From positions 582,451 to 646,450 of the forward strand of contig NZ_SNZH01000001.1 in NCBI RefSeq assembly GCF_004363655.1: a stretch of DNA of 64,000 nucleotides, given 5' to 3'. The notes under the pieces are model-generated. The model ran no database searches. It was given only the letters and a program-made list of their open reading frames with translations, and was not told the origin of the DNA. The position numbers and the translations under genes are program-made. Origin of the DNA: Tahibacter aquaticus. Lineage in GTDB: Bacteria; Pseudomonadota; Gammaproteobacteria; Xanthomonadales; Rhodanobacteraceae. Shown one piece after another: positions 35,115 through 43,316 of this stretch. Position 1 is the first letter of the stretch, and every line of letters starts with the position of its first letter.

Positions 35115-35172
35115 GAGGGTCGAGCAAGCGTCCGGCCTTTGGTTTCTTTGCTCTGCCGCTTGTCTCCACAAC

Positions 35173-35207
35173 CCCGCCAAACCCTTGCGTTGCAAGGGTT
35201 TGGCGGG
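35173..35207. repeat. 15-bp perfect hairpin plus adjacent small hairpin
   Basis: CCCGCCAAACCCTTG (35173-35187) pairs fully with 35193-35207 around a 5-nt loop. Immediately after, CCCCTTG and CAAGGGG form a second 7-bp stem (about 35208-35225). It lies 58 nt after the Kbp-like gene. Without a T-run it is a probable transcription end or mobile palindromic element. Confidence 0.6.
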
Positions 35208-35328
35208 CCCCTTGACTCAAGGGGGCTCCAGAAGCAACGGCAGGTTTCGCGTCGTTGAGAAACTCCCTGGCCCGGATCGGCTGGCGCAAGGCGCTATGCT
35301 CGTCCGGGCTACTTTTTTGCGGATCGAC

Positions 35329-36291
35329 ATGAGCACAAGCCTTAGCCAAACCAGCCCCGTGCAGCGGCCAGGCCGCAGCGACATCGAAGCCGCCGCCGCG
35401 CGCCTGGGCGCGCATATCCGCGTGACACCGGTGATAACGCCCGGCGCGGGATTCGCGGCTGGCGCCGAGGTGGTGCTCAAGCTCGAATCGCTGCAGCACA
35501 CCGGCTCGTTCAAGCCGCGCGGCGCCTTCAACACGGTGCTCGAACAGACCGAGGCGGCAGCCAACGGACTGATTGCTGCGTCCGGCGGCAACCATGGCGC
35601 TGCAGTCGCCTATGTCGCGCGCGAGCTTGGGCTGCGCGCAGAAATCTTCGTACCCGAAATCGCCGCGCCGGCCAAGATCGCACGCCTGCGCGACTACGGC
35701 GCCACCTTGCACGTGGGCGGACGCAATTTCGCCGAAGCACTGGCCGCGAGCGAGCAACGCCAGCAACAGACCGGCGCGCTGGCCGTACATGCCTACGACC
35801 AGTTCAGCGTGGTTGCCGGCCAGGGCACCCTGGCACGCGAATTCGAGCAACAGGCCGGTCGCTTCGACAGCATTCTGGTCGGTGTCGGCGGCGGCGGCCT
35901 GATCGGCGGGCTGCTGGCCTGGCACGGCAGCAGCACGCGCATCGTCGCGGTGGAACCTCGGCGCAGTTGCGCCATGAACGCAGCCCTGGCCGCAGGTATG
36001 CCGGTCGATGTCGAGGTTGCCGGCATCGCCGCGGACTCGCTGGGTGCGCGGCGCATAGGCCACATCGCGCTGGCGCTGGCGCAGCACGCCGGCATTGCCA
36101 GCGTGCTGGTCGAGGACGACGCCATCGCCGCCGCCCAGCGCCAGCTCTGGACGCAGTTGCGCGTCGTGGCCGAACCCGGCGGCGCCGCGGCACTGGCCGC
36201 CCTGCTCAGCGGCGCCTATCTGCCGCAGCCGGGCGAACGCGTCGGCGTAATCGTCTGCGGTGCGAATACCGATCCGGGGCTGGTTGCCTGA
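35329..36291 (+). CDS. Threonine/serine dehydratase-like PLP enzyme (fold type II)
   Basis: The 320-residue PLP enzyme has the Schiff-base lysine in HTGSFKPRGAFN, the phosphate-binding loop VGVGGGGLIGG and the substrate-side loop ASGGNHGAAVAYVA. It matches the short, ACT-free catabolic threonine dehydratase/serine dehydratase group, which yields 2-oxobutyrate or pyruvate plus ammonia. Related enzymes include threo-3-hydroxyaspartate dehydratase and serine racemase, so the substrate is not certain. The ATG at 35329 is chosen because upstream sequence to 35185 is the palindrome region. It is convergent with the M48 peptidase. Confidence 0.85.
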   Translation: MSTSLSQTSPVQRPGRSDIEAAAARLGAHIRVTPVITPGAGFAAGAEVVLKLESLQHTGSFKPRGAFNTVLEQTEAAANGLIAASGGNHGAAVAYVARELGLRAEIFVPEIAAPAKIARLRDYGATLHVGGRNFAEALAASEQRQQQTGALAVHAYDQFSVVAGQGTLAREFEQQAGRFDSILVGVGGGGLIGGLLAWHGSSTRIVAVEPRRSCAMNAALAAGMPVDVEVAGIAADSLGARRIGHIALALAQHAGIASVLVEDDAIAAAQRQLWTQLRVVAEPGGAAALAALLSGAYLPQPGERVGVIVCGANTDPGLVA

Positions 36292-36316
36292 AGCCTGCCA
36301 CCTGATGGCCTGCAAT

Positions 36317-36454
36317 GGATGAATCGGAACAGGGCTCAGGTCGGACGGGCAATGCAGAACGCCGCCGCGGAGCAAGGCCAACAGCCCAGGCTATTGGCCG
36401 GGTAAGCGGCAAGCCCTGCGCAGCCAGGGCAAGCGAGCTGTTTTTGATTCATCC
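36317..36454. repeat. 138-bp element with terminal inverted repeats (MITE-like candidate)
   Basis: GGATGAATC (36317-36325), followed by GGAACAG, is mirrored by GATTCATCC (36446-36454), preceded by CTGTTTTT. The ends can thus be aligned as about 16-bp imperfect terminal repeats. An internal GCCCTG/CAGGGC stem is at 36413-36430. It fills the gap between two convergent genes. No target-site duplication is evident. Confidence 0.35.
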
Positions 36455-36465
36455 GTCACAGGCCA

Positions 36466-37272
36466 CTAGCCTTTGCCGATCGCCGCTTCGAGCTTCTTCA
36501 CCCGCTCTGCCGAGGCCGGATGGCTGGACAGCAGATCGGCCTTGCCGCCGCCGAGCTTGCCCAGCTTCTGCATCGAGCTGACGGATGCCTTCAGGTCGAC
36601 CTTGTTGCGCTTGAGCAGGTTCAGGCCGTACTGGTCGGATTCCAGTTCGTTCTTCTGCGAATGCTGCGCCTTGATCACGTTCTCGACGATGCCGCCGAGT
36701 TCCGACTGCGCCACGGCTCCGGCCGCATTGCCGCGGCTGGCCACGCCCTTGCGCGCGGCCTGGGTCAGGTAAGCGGTCTTGAAGCGCGCCTTGGCGTGGC
36801 CGTTCTTGACGTGGCCGATTTCATGGCCGATGACGAAGCGGATCTCGTCGTCGCTCATCAGGTCCATCAAGCCGCTGTAGACGCGGATGGAGCCGTCGGG
36901 CAGGGCGAACGCATTCACTGTTGGCGATAAATATACTTTGTAGTTCAACGACAGGCCGTCGACCTTGCCGTAGCCGGAGGTCAGCCTGGCCAGGCGCTGG
37001 GTGTACTTGTCGCCGCCGCCGGCGATCGTGTTCTTCGCATCGAACGCCTTGGCCGATTCAGCACCGAGCTTGGCCACGTCCGCGTCGGAAAGACTCAGGC
37101 CCTTCATCGCATCGGCGCCGGCATCGAGCAACTGTTCGTTGTCGCTGCCACCTTTCTTGCCGCCGAGCAGGCCGCCCAGGCCCAGGCCTTTCTTGTCGTC
37201 CGCCTGCGCCAGCGTGGCGAGCAGGAGCAGCGCAACAGCGGCGGCCAACGATTTGCGTATTCCGAAATGCAT
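36466..37272 (-). CDS. M48-family metalloprotease, secreted
   Basis: The 268-residue zinc metallopeptidase has a signal peptide (IRKSLAAAVALLLLATLAQA) followed by a Gly/Lys-rich stretch. The catalytic core shows FALPDGSIRVYSGLMDLM, the zinc motif VIGHEIGHVKNGH and the third ligand in NELESDQYG. SSHPASAERVKKLEAAI closes the fold as in BepA/YggG- and LoiP-type proteins. A role in outer-membrane or envelope protein quality control is inferred from family members. The ATG at 37272 gives a proper signal peptide with GAGG about 10 nt upstream. Confidence 0.92.
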   Translation of the reverse strand: MHFGIRKSLAAAVALLLLATLAQADDKKGLGLGGLLGGKKGGSDNEQLLDAGADAMKGLSLSDADVAKLGAESAKAFDAKNTIAGGGDKYTQRLARLTSGYGKVDGLSLNYKVYLSPTVNAFALPDGSIRVYSGLMDLMSDDEIRFVIGHEIGHVKNGHAKARFKTAYLTQAARKGVASRGNAAGAVAQSELGGIVENVIKAQHSQKNELESDQYGLNLLKRNKVDLKASVSSMQKLGKLGGGKADLLSSHPASAERVKKLEAAIGKG

Positions 37273-37452
37273 GGGTTGTACCTCGTGCAGTGAAGACTTG
37301 TTCGCCACGCGCGACGACACAGCACGCGCACGGCGCCATCACACTACGACGAAAAACAAGCGCAGGAACCGGAAATTTTTCACAGCACAACCATGCGCAA
37401 AAGTACTGAAAAAACTTCCTCCATTAGGTTGCGACGGCCATTGACGCGGGCA

Positions 37453-37489
37453 AGCCGTACGGCGGCGACAGACACTTCGCCGTACGGCT
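37453..37489. terminator. Hairpin after the M20 peptidase gene (12-bp stem, no U-tract)
   Basis: AGCCGTACGGCG (37453-37464) pairs perfectly with 37478-37489 across a 13-nt loop, 16 nt beyond the M20 stop on the minus strand. No T-run follows. The rest of the 37273-37504 gap is AT-richer and holds the upstream region of the M48 gene. Confidence 0.45.
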
Positions 37490-37504
37490 ACACCGGCGCT
37501 GCAC

Positions 37505-38911
37505 TTATTGCGTAGCGTAGAGTTTCACGAGTTCATGCAGAAACCGGCGCCCGTCCAGCAGCGATTTCACCCGGATGCGTTCGTTCAGACCGTGGGCGCG
37601 GCTGCCTTCGGCGTCGTGGAACATGCCCGAGATGCCGTAGGTCGGAATGCCGGCCGCGTTGAGGAAACGGCCGTCGGTCGCACCAGTGGATTGGGTCGGC
37701 ACAATGGCCACGCCAGGCCAGACGCGTTCGGCCACCTTGCGCACCGGATCGAGAATTTCCTTCGACAGCAGCGGCGGCGGCGACGCCAGTTCGGCCTTGC
37801 CCGACAGCGACAGCGCGATCTTGTCGTCGGCAATCAGTTCCGCCAGCTTGGCCTTGACCGATTCGATCGGTTCGCCCGGCAGGATGCGGCAGTTCACATT
37901 CGCCTTGGCCCGCTGCGGCAGTGCGTTCGGCGCGTGGCCGCCGTCGATCATGGTCGGCGTACAGGTTGTGCGCAGCGAGCCGTTCCAGCCGGGATTGCGC
38001 GCCCACAGCCGTTGCGCTGCCTGCTCGTCCGGCGGATCGCGCAGCACGGCCAGCATGTCCTGCGCCACGGCGGCATCGGACAGTTCGGCCTGGCGCTGGA
38101 AATACGCCCGTGTGATCGGATTGAGGCGGATGGGGAACTGGTAGGCACCGATGCGCTCGACCGCACCGGCCAGCTGCACGACGGCGTTGTCCTTGACCGG
38201 TCGCGAACTGTGGCCGCCCGGGTTGGTGATCTCCAGATGGAAGTCCTGGTAGACCTTCTCGCCGGCCTGCACTTGCAGCGCGACCGGCTCGCCGCGGGCA
38301 TTCAACTCGCCGCCGGCGCCTTCGTTGATGACAAACGCGGCCTTGAGCACCTCGGGCCGGGTCTGCATCAGCCATTCCACGCTGTTGAAAGTATCTGAGG
38401 TTTCCTCGCCGCAGGTCAGCGCGAGCTTGATGCCGCGACGCGGCTTGAAACCTTCGGCCTTGTAGCGGATCAGGCTGTCGGTGAACACCGCCGCCATGGC
38501 CTTGTCGTCGCTGGAGCCGCGCGCATAGAAGAAGCCGTTTTCCTCGACCAGGGTGAAGGGATCGCGCTCCCAGTCCTCGCGCCGCGCCTCGACCACGTCC
38601 AGATGGGCCAGCAGCAGGATGGGCTCGGCCTTGGCATCCGTTCCGGGGTAAAGCGCGATCAGGGCGCCGTCCTTGGGCCGCTCCGGCGGCGCCAGGATCT
38701 GCATGTCGGCCTCGGCCAGGCCCGCCGCCTTGAGCCGCGCGGCCATGGCCTCGGCAGCATTGGTGCAGCTGCCTACCGACAGGGTGGTGTTGATCTCGAC
38801 CAGTTGCTTGTACAGCGCACGGAATGCAGTTTCGTCCGCCGTGGGCGGCTTGGCCTGGGCGGCAGCGGCGAGCGACAGCAACAGCAGTGACGCAAACGCA
38901 GATCGATACAT
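37505..38911 (-). CDS. M20 family metallopeptidase, exported
   Basis: The 468-residue protein has a signal peptide (YRSAFASLLLLSLAAAAQA) and the M20 dizinc core: LLLAHLDVV (first His/Asp), ARGSSDDKAM (bridging Asp), LTCGEETSDTFN (catalytic and ligand Glu) and GGHAPNALPQ in the inserted dimerisation domain (ITNPGGHSSRP). It should act in the periplasm on small peptides or acyl-amino acids. The start at 38911 has GGGA 8 nt upstream; an ATG two codons earlier (38917) lacks spacing. It lies 131 nt downstream of the exported epimerase gene on the same strand. Confidence 0.92.
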   Translation of the reverse strand: MYRSAFASLLLLSLAAAAQAKPPTADETAFRALYKQLVEINTTLSVGSCTNAAEAMAARLKAAGLAEADMQILAPPERPKDGALIALYPGTDAKAEPILLLAHLDVVEARREDWERDPFTLVEENGFFYARGSSDDKAMAAVFTDSLIRYKAEGFKPRRGIKLALTCGEETSDTFNSVEWLMQTRPEVLKAAFVINEGAGGELNARGEPVALQVQAGEKVYQDFHLEITNPGGHSSRPVKDNAVVQLAGAVERIGAYQFPIRLNPITRAYFQRQAELSDAAVAQDMLAVLRDPPDEQAAQRLWARNPGWNGSLRTTCTPTMIDGGHAPNALPQRAKANVNCRILPGEPIESVKAKLAELIADDKIALSLSGKAELASPPPLLSKEILDPVRKVAERVWPGVAIVPTQSTGATDGRFLNAAGIPTYGISGMFHDAEGSRAHGLNERIRVKSLLDGRRFLHELVKLYATQ

Positions 38912-39042
38912 GGCCATTCCCGGCAGGTGGATGGCCAAGCCTAGCCCAGGCGGCTCCGCCGCGGCCTGGCCCGGAAGACCTGTCCGACCAAAGTCGCGCC
39001 GGCCTCGCAGTCCGCCTGGCCCGTCCCGGCCGGCGTGCCGGC

Positions 39043-40185
39043 TCAGGTCTTTGCCCTGGCCTTCCACAAGGCAAGAATTTCCTTTTCCCGCTCGGCGGTG
39101 AGCCCGGCGCGCAGCTTGGCCTGGCGTTCGGCCGGCTGTGCCTGCAGCCAGGCCAGGGTATCGGCGGCGGTTGTCGCCAGCGGACGGAAGTTGAGCCCCT
39201 TGTCGAGCGCCTTTTTGTTGCTGCGCTGGGCAAAGCCGGCCGAATCGCCGTCGGCCGGAACCCATGCCGGCATGTCGCTCCAGGGCGAAACCTTGTTCGC
39301 CGCGAGGAAATCTGCCGGTACCCAGGTGAGCTGCGCGCCGGCTGTGGTGGTGGCGCGGATGCCGTGCAGCAAGGCTTCCATGCTCAAGGCATAGTCCGGA
39401 CCGGTTGCGTTGTAGATGCCGTAGGCGCGCTGCTCGGCCATGCGGATGGTCCATTCGGCCAGGTCGCGCGCATCGATGAACTGCACCGGATCCTTGCCGC
39501 TGCCCGGCGCCAGCACCTCGCCGCCGCGCTGCAACCGCGCCGGCCAGTAGCTGAAGCGGTCGGTCTCATCGCCCGGGCCGACGATCAGGCCCGGCCGGAT
39601 CACTGTCGTGGCGTCTTTGAACCACTGTTGCGCCTCGCGCTCGGACAAGGCCTTGAGCGGGCCGTACAGGCCCATGTCGGCCTTCACGCTGTCCTGGGTT
39701 TCGGCCATGGCGTCTTTGCCGGCATACGCCGCCAGCGCCGCCGTTTCGTCGGCGCCGGCCGCCGCGCTGGATGCGTACACCGAAATGGTAGAAATGAAAA
39801 TGTAATGACCCACCCTGCCCTTGAGCACCCTGCCCGCGTCGCGTACCCAGAACGGCAGCGTGGTCGGATTATCGATGCAGACATCCCATTCGCGGTCCTT
39901 CAGCGCCGCCAGGTCGCCGGTATTGCGGTCGCCGAGCAGTTCCTCGACCTCGCCCGGCCATTCCTTGGGCTTTCTGCCGCGGTTGAACAAAGTGACCTTG
40001 TGGCCACGGCCCAGCGCATAGCGCACCTGGTGCGGACCAGTGAAGCCAGTGCCGCCGAGGATCAGGATGCGCAAGGGCCTGGCCGGTTCCGGCGCTGCGG
40101 CCTGTGCCAGCGGAAACAGTCCACGCAAAGCGCCACAGGCGCTGGCGGTGGCGACAAGTTGCAGCCATTGGCGGCGATCGATCAT
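39043..40185 (-). CDS. NAD-dependent epimerase/dehydratase with Tat-type signal peptide
   Basis: The 380-residue extended short-chain dehydrogenase has the Rossmann motif LILGGTGFTGPHQVRYAL, the strand-end FISTISVY and the catalytic-type YGPLKAL region, followed by TTVIRPGLIVGPGD. The N-terminus MIDRRQWLQLVATASACGAL fits a twin-arginine signal, so a folded, cofactor-loaded enzyme would be exported. The substrate is unknown. AAGGA lies about 8 nt before the ATG at 40185. Related Tat-exported epimerases are reported in proteobacterial genomes, but I cannot name a function. Confidence 0.85.
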   Translation of the reverse strand: MIDRRQWLQLVATASACGALRGLFPLAQAAAPEPARPLRILILGGTGFTGPHQVRYALGRGHKVTLFNRGRKPKEWPGEVEELLGDRNTGDLAALKDREWDVCIDNPTTLPFWVRDAGRVLKGRVGHYIFISTISVYASSAAAGADETAALAAYAGKDAMAETQDSVKADMGLYGPLKALSEREAQQWFKDATTVIRPGLIVGPGDETDRFSYWPARLQRGGEVLAPGSGKDPVQFIDARDLAEWTIRMAEQRAYGIYNATGPDYALSMEALLHGIRATTTAGAQLTWVPADFLAANKVSPWSDMPAWVPADGDSAGFAQRSNKKALDKGLNFRPLATTAADTLAWLQAQPAERQAKLRAGLTAEREKEILALWKARAKT

Positions 40186-40513
40186 GGGCGCATTCCTTGG
40201 ATGAGCAGGATCAAAGCGGTAGCGGCAGGACGAAAGGCGGCGTGGCCAGGCCCATCTGCCGCCAGCCTGGCAACAATGCCATGGCCCGCCGGGCGGCCGA
40301 CAGCGGCACTGCAGCAAACGCGGATGACGCCCGTCGCCGCGTTCGCACCCGCCGCGCAGCGCCTGCCTGGCCTGGCCTGGCCTGCCGCGGCAGCGGGCAG
40401 ACATGGCGGAGGCCTTGCGTCGATTTAAGACCAGCCGCCTCGCCAAGGCCTGCGCAGGAAGTCAGGTGGATGTTGCAACGATCGCGTTGTAGTCCTCGCC
40501 GCACCCAGACTTT

Positions 40514-40547
40514 GCGGCGCAATTCGCTGCGCTCATCGCGCCCTACG
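40514..40547. repeat. Dispersed palindromic repeat, locus B (single copy)
   Basis: The core GCAATTCGCTGCGCTCATCG followed by CGCCCTACG is found here in the divergent gap between the epimerase and M24 genes. It matches locus A (2226-2260) almost base for base. Confidence 0.75.
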
Positions 40548-40663
40548 TTGTCGGACGCGGCTTGCGTGACACGCCTGGGCAAGCCCCGCGCCGCAGCATG
40601 GTCGCGGTTGGCCCTGCCCGGCCGGGGTCGGGCACAATCGGCGCATTGCTCTGGAGTCGCCCC

Positions 40664-41989
40664 ATGCCCACTGCCCTGCTCAGCCAGCTCTATCCCGCGC
40701 ACCTCGCCACGCTGCAGCAACGCACCAGCGCCGCACTGGAACGCGCCGGCCGCGATCACCTGGTCATCGCCGCCGGCCAGCCGCACTACCAGTTCCTCGA
40801 CGACCTGCCCTATCCGTTCCAGGTCAATCCGCATTTCAAGCAGTGGCTGCCGGTGACCAAGGCACCGGGTTCCTGGCTGGTGATCACGCCCGGCCAGCGG
40901 CCCCGGCTGATCTACCTGCAGCCGCACGACTATTGGCACGTGGTGCCGGAAGCCCCGGCCGGCTACTGGGTAGAGCATTTCGACATCGTCATCGTGCGCG
41001 AGGCGCGCGAAGCCGCCGCCTACCTGCCGCCGCAACCGCAGCGCTGCGCCATCCTCGGCGAAACCGCGGCTGGCATCGACGAGCACGTGCCCGACAACAC
41101 GCAGGCCGTCATCGACTATCTGCATTACCAGCGCGCCTGGAAGACCGACTACGAACTGGCCATGATGCGCGTCGCCTCGCACCTGGCTACGCGGGCGCAT
41201 CGCGCCGCTGAGCAGGCCTTCCGCAGTGGCGCGTCCGAATACGGCATACAGATGGCCTACCTCGCCGCCGCGCGCGAGACCGAGAACGAACTGCCCTACG
41301 GCAATATCGTCTGTCTCAACGAGCACGCCGCCGTGCTGCACTACACCAACCTCGAACGCAATCCGCCGCTGCATTCGCGCTCCTTCCTGATCGATGCCGG
41401 CGCGAGCTATCACGGCTATGCCAGCGACATCACGCGCACCTATGCCGGCGCGGACGCAGCGGAGTTCCAGCAGCTGGTCGACGCGGTCGACGCCGCGCAA
41501 CAGCAGTTCTGCGCCCAGGTGACGCCCGGCAAGGACTATGCGCAACTGCATGTCCATGCCCACCATGTACTCGCCGGTATCCTGCACGAGCAGGGCTTTA
41601 TCCGCATGAGCGCGGAAAGCGCGGTCGAGAGCGGTGTATCCGGCGTGTTCTTCCCCCACGGCCTGGGCCATTACATTGGCCTGCAGGTGCACGACGTCGG
41701 CGGCTTCCAGCAAACGGATGCGGGCGGCAGCATCGCCAGGCCGGCCGGGCATCCCTATCTGCGCCTGACCCGCACCATCGACACCGGCCAGGTCATGACC
41801 ATAGAGCCCGGCCTGTATTTCATCGACATGCTGCTGGCCGAACTGAAAAAACGCCCCGAAGCGGCCGATGTGAACTGGGAAAAAGTGGACGCCTTCCGCC
41901 GCTACGGCGGCATCCGCATCGAAGACGACGTGGTCTGCGGCGAAACGCCGGAAAATCTGACCCGCGACGCCTTCGCCGCACTGGGCTGA
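40664..41989 (+). CDS. pepQ: Xaa-Pro dipeptidase (M24B)
   Basis: The 441-residue cytosolic metallopeptidase splits dipeptides ending in proline. The creatinase-like N-terminal domain (residues 1-160) precedes the pita-bread fold. Metal ligands are in IDAGASYHGYASDITRTY (two Asp), FFPHGLGHYIGL (His), MTIEPGLYF (Glu) and IRIEDDVV (Glu). Length matches bacterial PepQ (about 440). GGAG is 8 nt before the ATG at 40664. It would complete breakdown of imported proline-containing peptides. Confidence 0.93.
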   Translation: MPTALLSQLYPAHLATLQQRTSAALERAGRDHLVIAAGQPHYQFLDDLPYPFQVNPHFKQWLPVTKAPGSWLVITPGQRPRLIYLQPHDYWHVVPEAPAGYWVEHFDIVIVREAREAAAYLPPQPQRCAILGETAAGIDEHVPDNTQAVIDYLHYQRAWKTDYELAMMRVASHLATRAHRAAEQAFRSGASEYGIQMAYLAAARETENELPYGNIVCLNEHAAVLHYTNLERNPPLHSRSFLIDAGASYHGYASDITRTYAGADAAEFQQLVDAVDAAQQQFCAQVTPGKDYAQLHVHAHHVLAGILHEQGFIRMSAESAVESGVSGVFFPHGLGHYIGLQVHDVGGFQQTDAGGSIARPAGHPYLRLTRTIDTGQVMTIEPGLYFIDMLLAELKKRPEAADVNWEKVDAFRRYGGIRIEDDVVCGETPENLTRDAFAALG

Positions 41990-42044
41990 GCATGCCGCAC
42001 ACCGAAATGCGTAAGTCATACTGACATCGTCACACCGGCTAACC

Positions 42045-42707
42045 ATGCGCGACCCCGACAAACTGTTCGACCGCAACCGCGAAGTAAACCGCCAGCGCCG
42101 CCTGCTGGAGAAACTGGCCTCGCCGCGCCTGTCGATGACGCTGATTTCCCTGCTCACTGCCGGCAGCGGCTTCCTCGCCTCGTGGCTGTTGCTGCTGGCC
42201 GGTATCCATACGCTGTGGCTGCGCTATCCGCTGGCGACCGCGATTGCCTATCTGGTGTTTCTGCAGCTGTTGTGGATATGGCTGCACCACAACCGCGACG
42301 ACAGCAGCGGCGAGGCCGAAGATCTGGCCATCGAACTCGTCGACAGCAGCAGCTACGGCGGCGGATCTTCCAACGGCAGCGGCTGGGATTTCGATCTCGA
42401 TGGTGGCGAGCTGCTAGGCGTCGTGCTGGTTGCGCTGGCAGCGCTGGCAGCGCTTGTCTTCGCCGCGTTCTCCATTGTTTCCATCGCGCCACTGCTGCTG
42501 GCCGAGCTGCTGGTCGATGTGGCCCTGGCCGCCGGTCTATACCGTCATGTACGCGGAATGGACCGCAACCGCTATTGGCTCAGCACGGCCCTTGCCCACA
42601 CACTCTGGCGCTTCGCCGCCGTCGCGGTATTGGCTGGCCTGGCCGGCGCACTGATGCAGTGGCTGGTACCCGGCGCCGATTCCATCGGCGACCTGTTCCA
42701 TCGCTGA
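42045..42707 (+). CDS. Membrane protein of unknown function, upstream of an ECF sigma factor
   Basis: The 220-residue protein has a basic N-terminus (REVNRQRRLLEKL) and four likely transmembrane helices. Two are near residues 35-80 and two in the C-terminal half (LLGVVLVALAALAALVFAAF and FAAVAVLAGLAGALMQWL). An acidic, Ser/Gly-rich loop lies between the pairs (DDSSGEAEDLAIELVDSSSY, then GGGSSNGS). There is no recognisable domain. It begins 55 bp after pepQ and ends 29 bp before the ECF sigma gene, so it may belong to that signalling module, in place of an anti-sigma factor or unrelated to one. Confidence 0.72.
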   Translation: MRDPDKLFDRNREVNRQRRLLEKLASPRLSMTLISLLTAGSGFLASWLLLLAGIHTLWLRYPLATAIAYLVFLQLLWIWLHHNRDDSSGEAEDLAIELVDSSSYGGGSSNGSGWDFDLDGGELLGVVLVALAALAALVFAAFSIVSIAPLLLAELLVDVALAAGLYRHVRGMDRNRYWLSTALAHTLWRFAAVAVLAGLAGALMQWLVPGADSIGDLFHR

Positions 42708-42736
42708 CCATTCGCCGCGCCGTCAAGGCCCCCCGT

Positions 42737-43306
42737 ATGAGCAATGATCCACCGATTACCGAACTGCTGGCGCGCTGGCGTGCCGGCCATCGCGATGCCG
42801 ATGACGCACTGATGCGCGCGGTATATCCGGTACTGCGCGAACTGGCCCAGGCGCGGCTGCGCAAGGGCGCAGCGACCCCGACCCTGCAGGCTACCGAGCT
42901 GGCCAACGAGGCCTACGCCCGCCTGCACCTGGCGCGCCATACCGACTGGCAGAGCCGGGCACACTTCTTCGCCATCTCGGCCAAGATCATCCGCGGCCTG
43001 GCGGTAGACCACCTGCGCGCACGTGGCAGCGAGAAGCGCGGCGGCGACCAGGTACTGCTGCCGCTGGAACTGGCGCACGAGCAGCCTGGCGACGAGGCCG
43101 CCGCGTTCGACGTGCTCGGCGTCGACGAAGCGCTGACCGAACTGGAAAAGGAAGACCCGCTGCTGGCGCAGATCGTCGAGCTGAAATTCTTCTCCGGCCT
43201 GGACACCGACGAAATTGCCGAAACCTGCGGCATTTCCCGTTCCAGCGTGGTGCGCCGCTGGCGCTATGCACGCGCCTGGCTGGCCGACTGGCTCAAGTCG
43301 CGCTGA
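42737..43306 (+). CDS. ECF-family RNA polymerase sigma factor (TIGR02999-like)
   Basis: The 189-residue protein has sigma region 2 (about 12-95, with THLQATELANEAYARLH-like helix and FFAISAKIIRGLAVDHLRAR) and region 4 (about 130-189). The latter ends in an HTH, LDTDEIAETCGISRSSVVRRWRYARAWL. This is the ECF subgroup that is commonly encoded beside a Ser/Thr kinase, as here, rather than beside an anti-sigma factor. The kinase gene starts 10 bp after its stop, so they are co-transcribed. Target promoters are unknown. Confidence 0.9.
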   Translation: MSNDPPITELLARWRAGHRDADDALMRAVYPVLRELAQARLRKGAATPTLQATELANEAYARLHLARHTDWQSRAHFFAISAKIIRGLAVDHLRARGSEKRGGDQVLLPLELAHEQPGDEAAAFDVLGVDEALTELEKEDPLLAQIVELKFFSGLDTDEIAETCGISRSSVVRRWRYARAWLADWLKSR

Positions 43307-43316
43307 GCGCCGGGGC

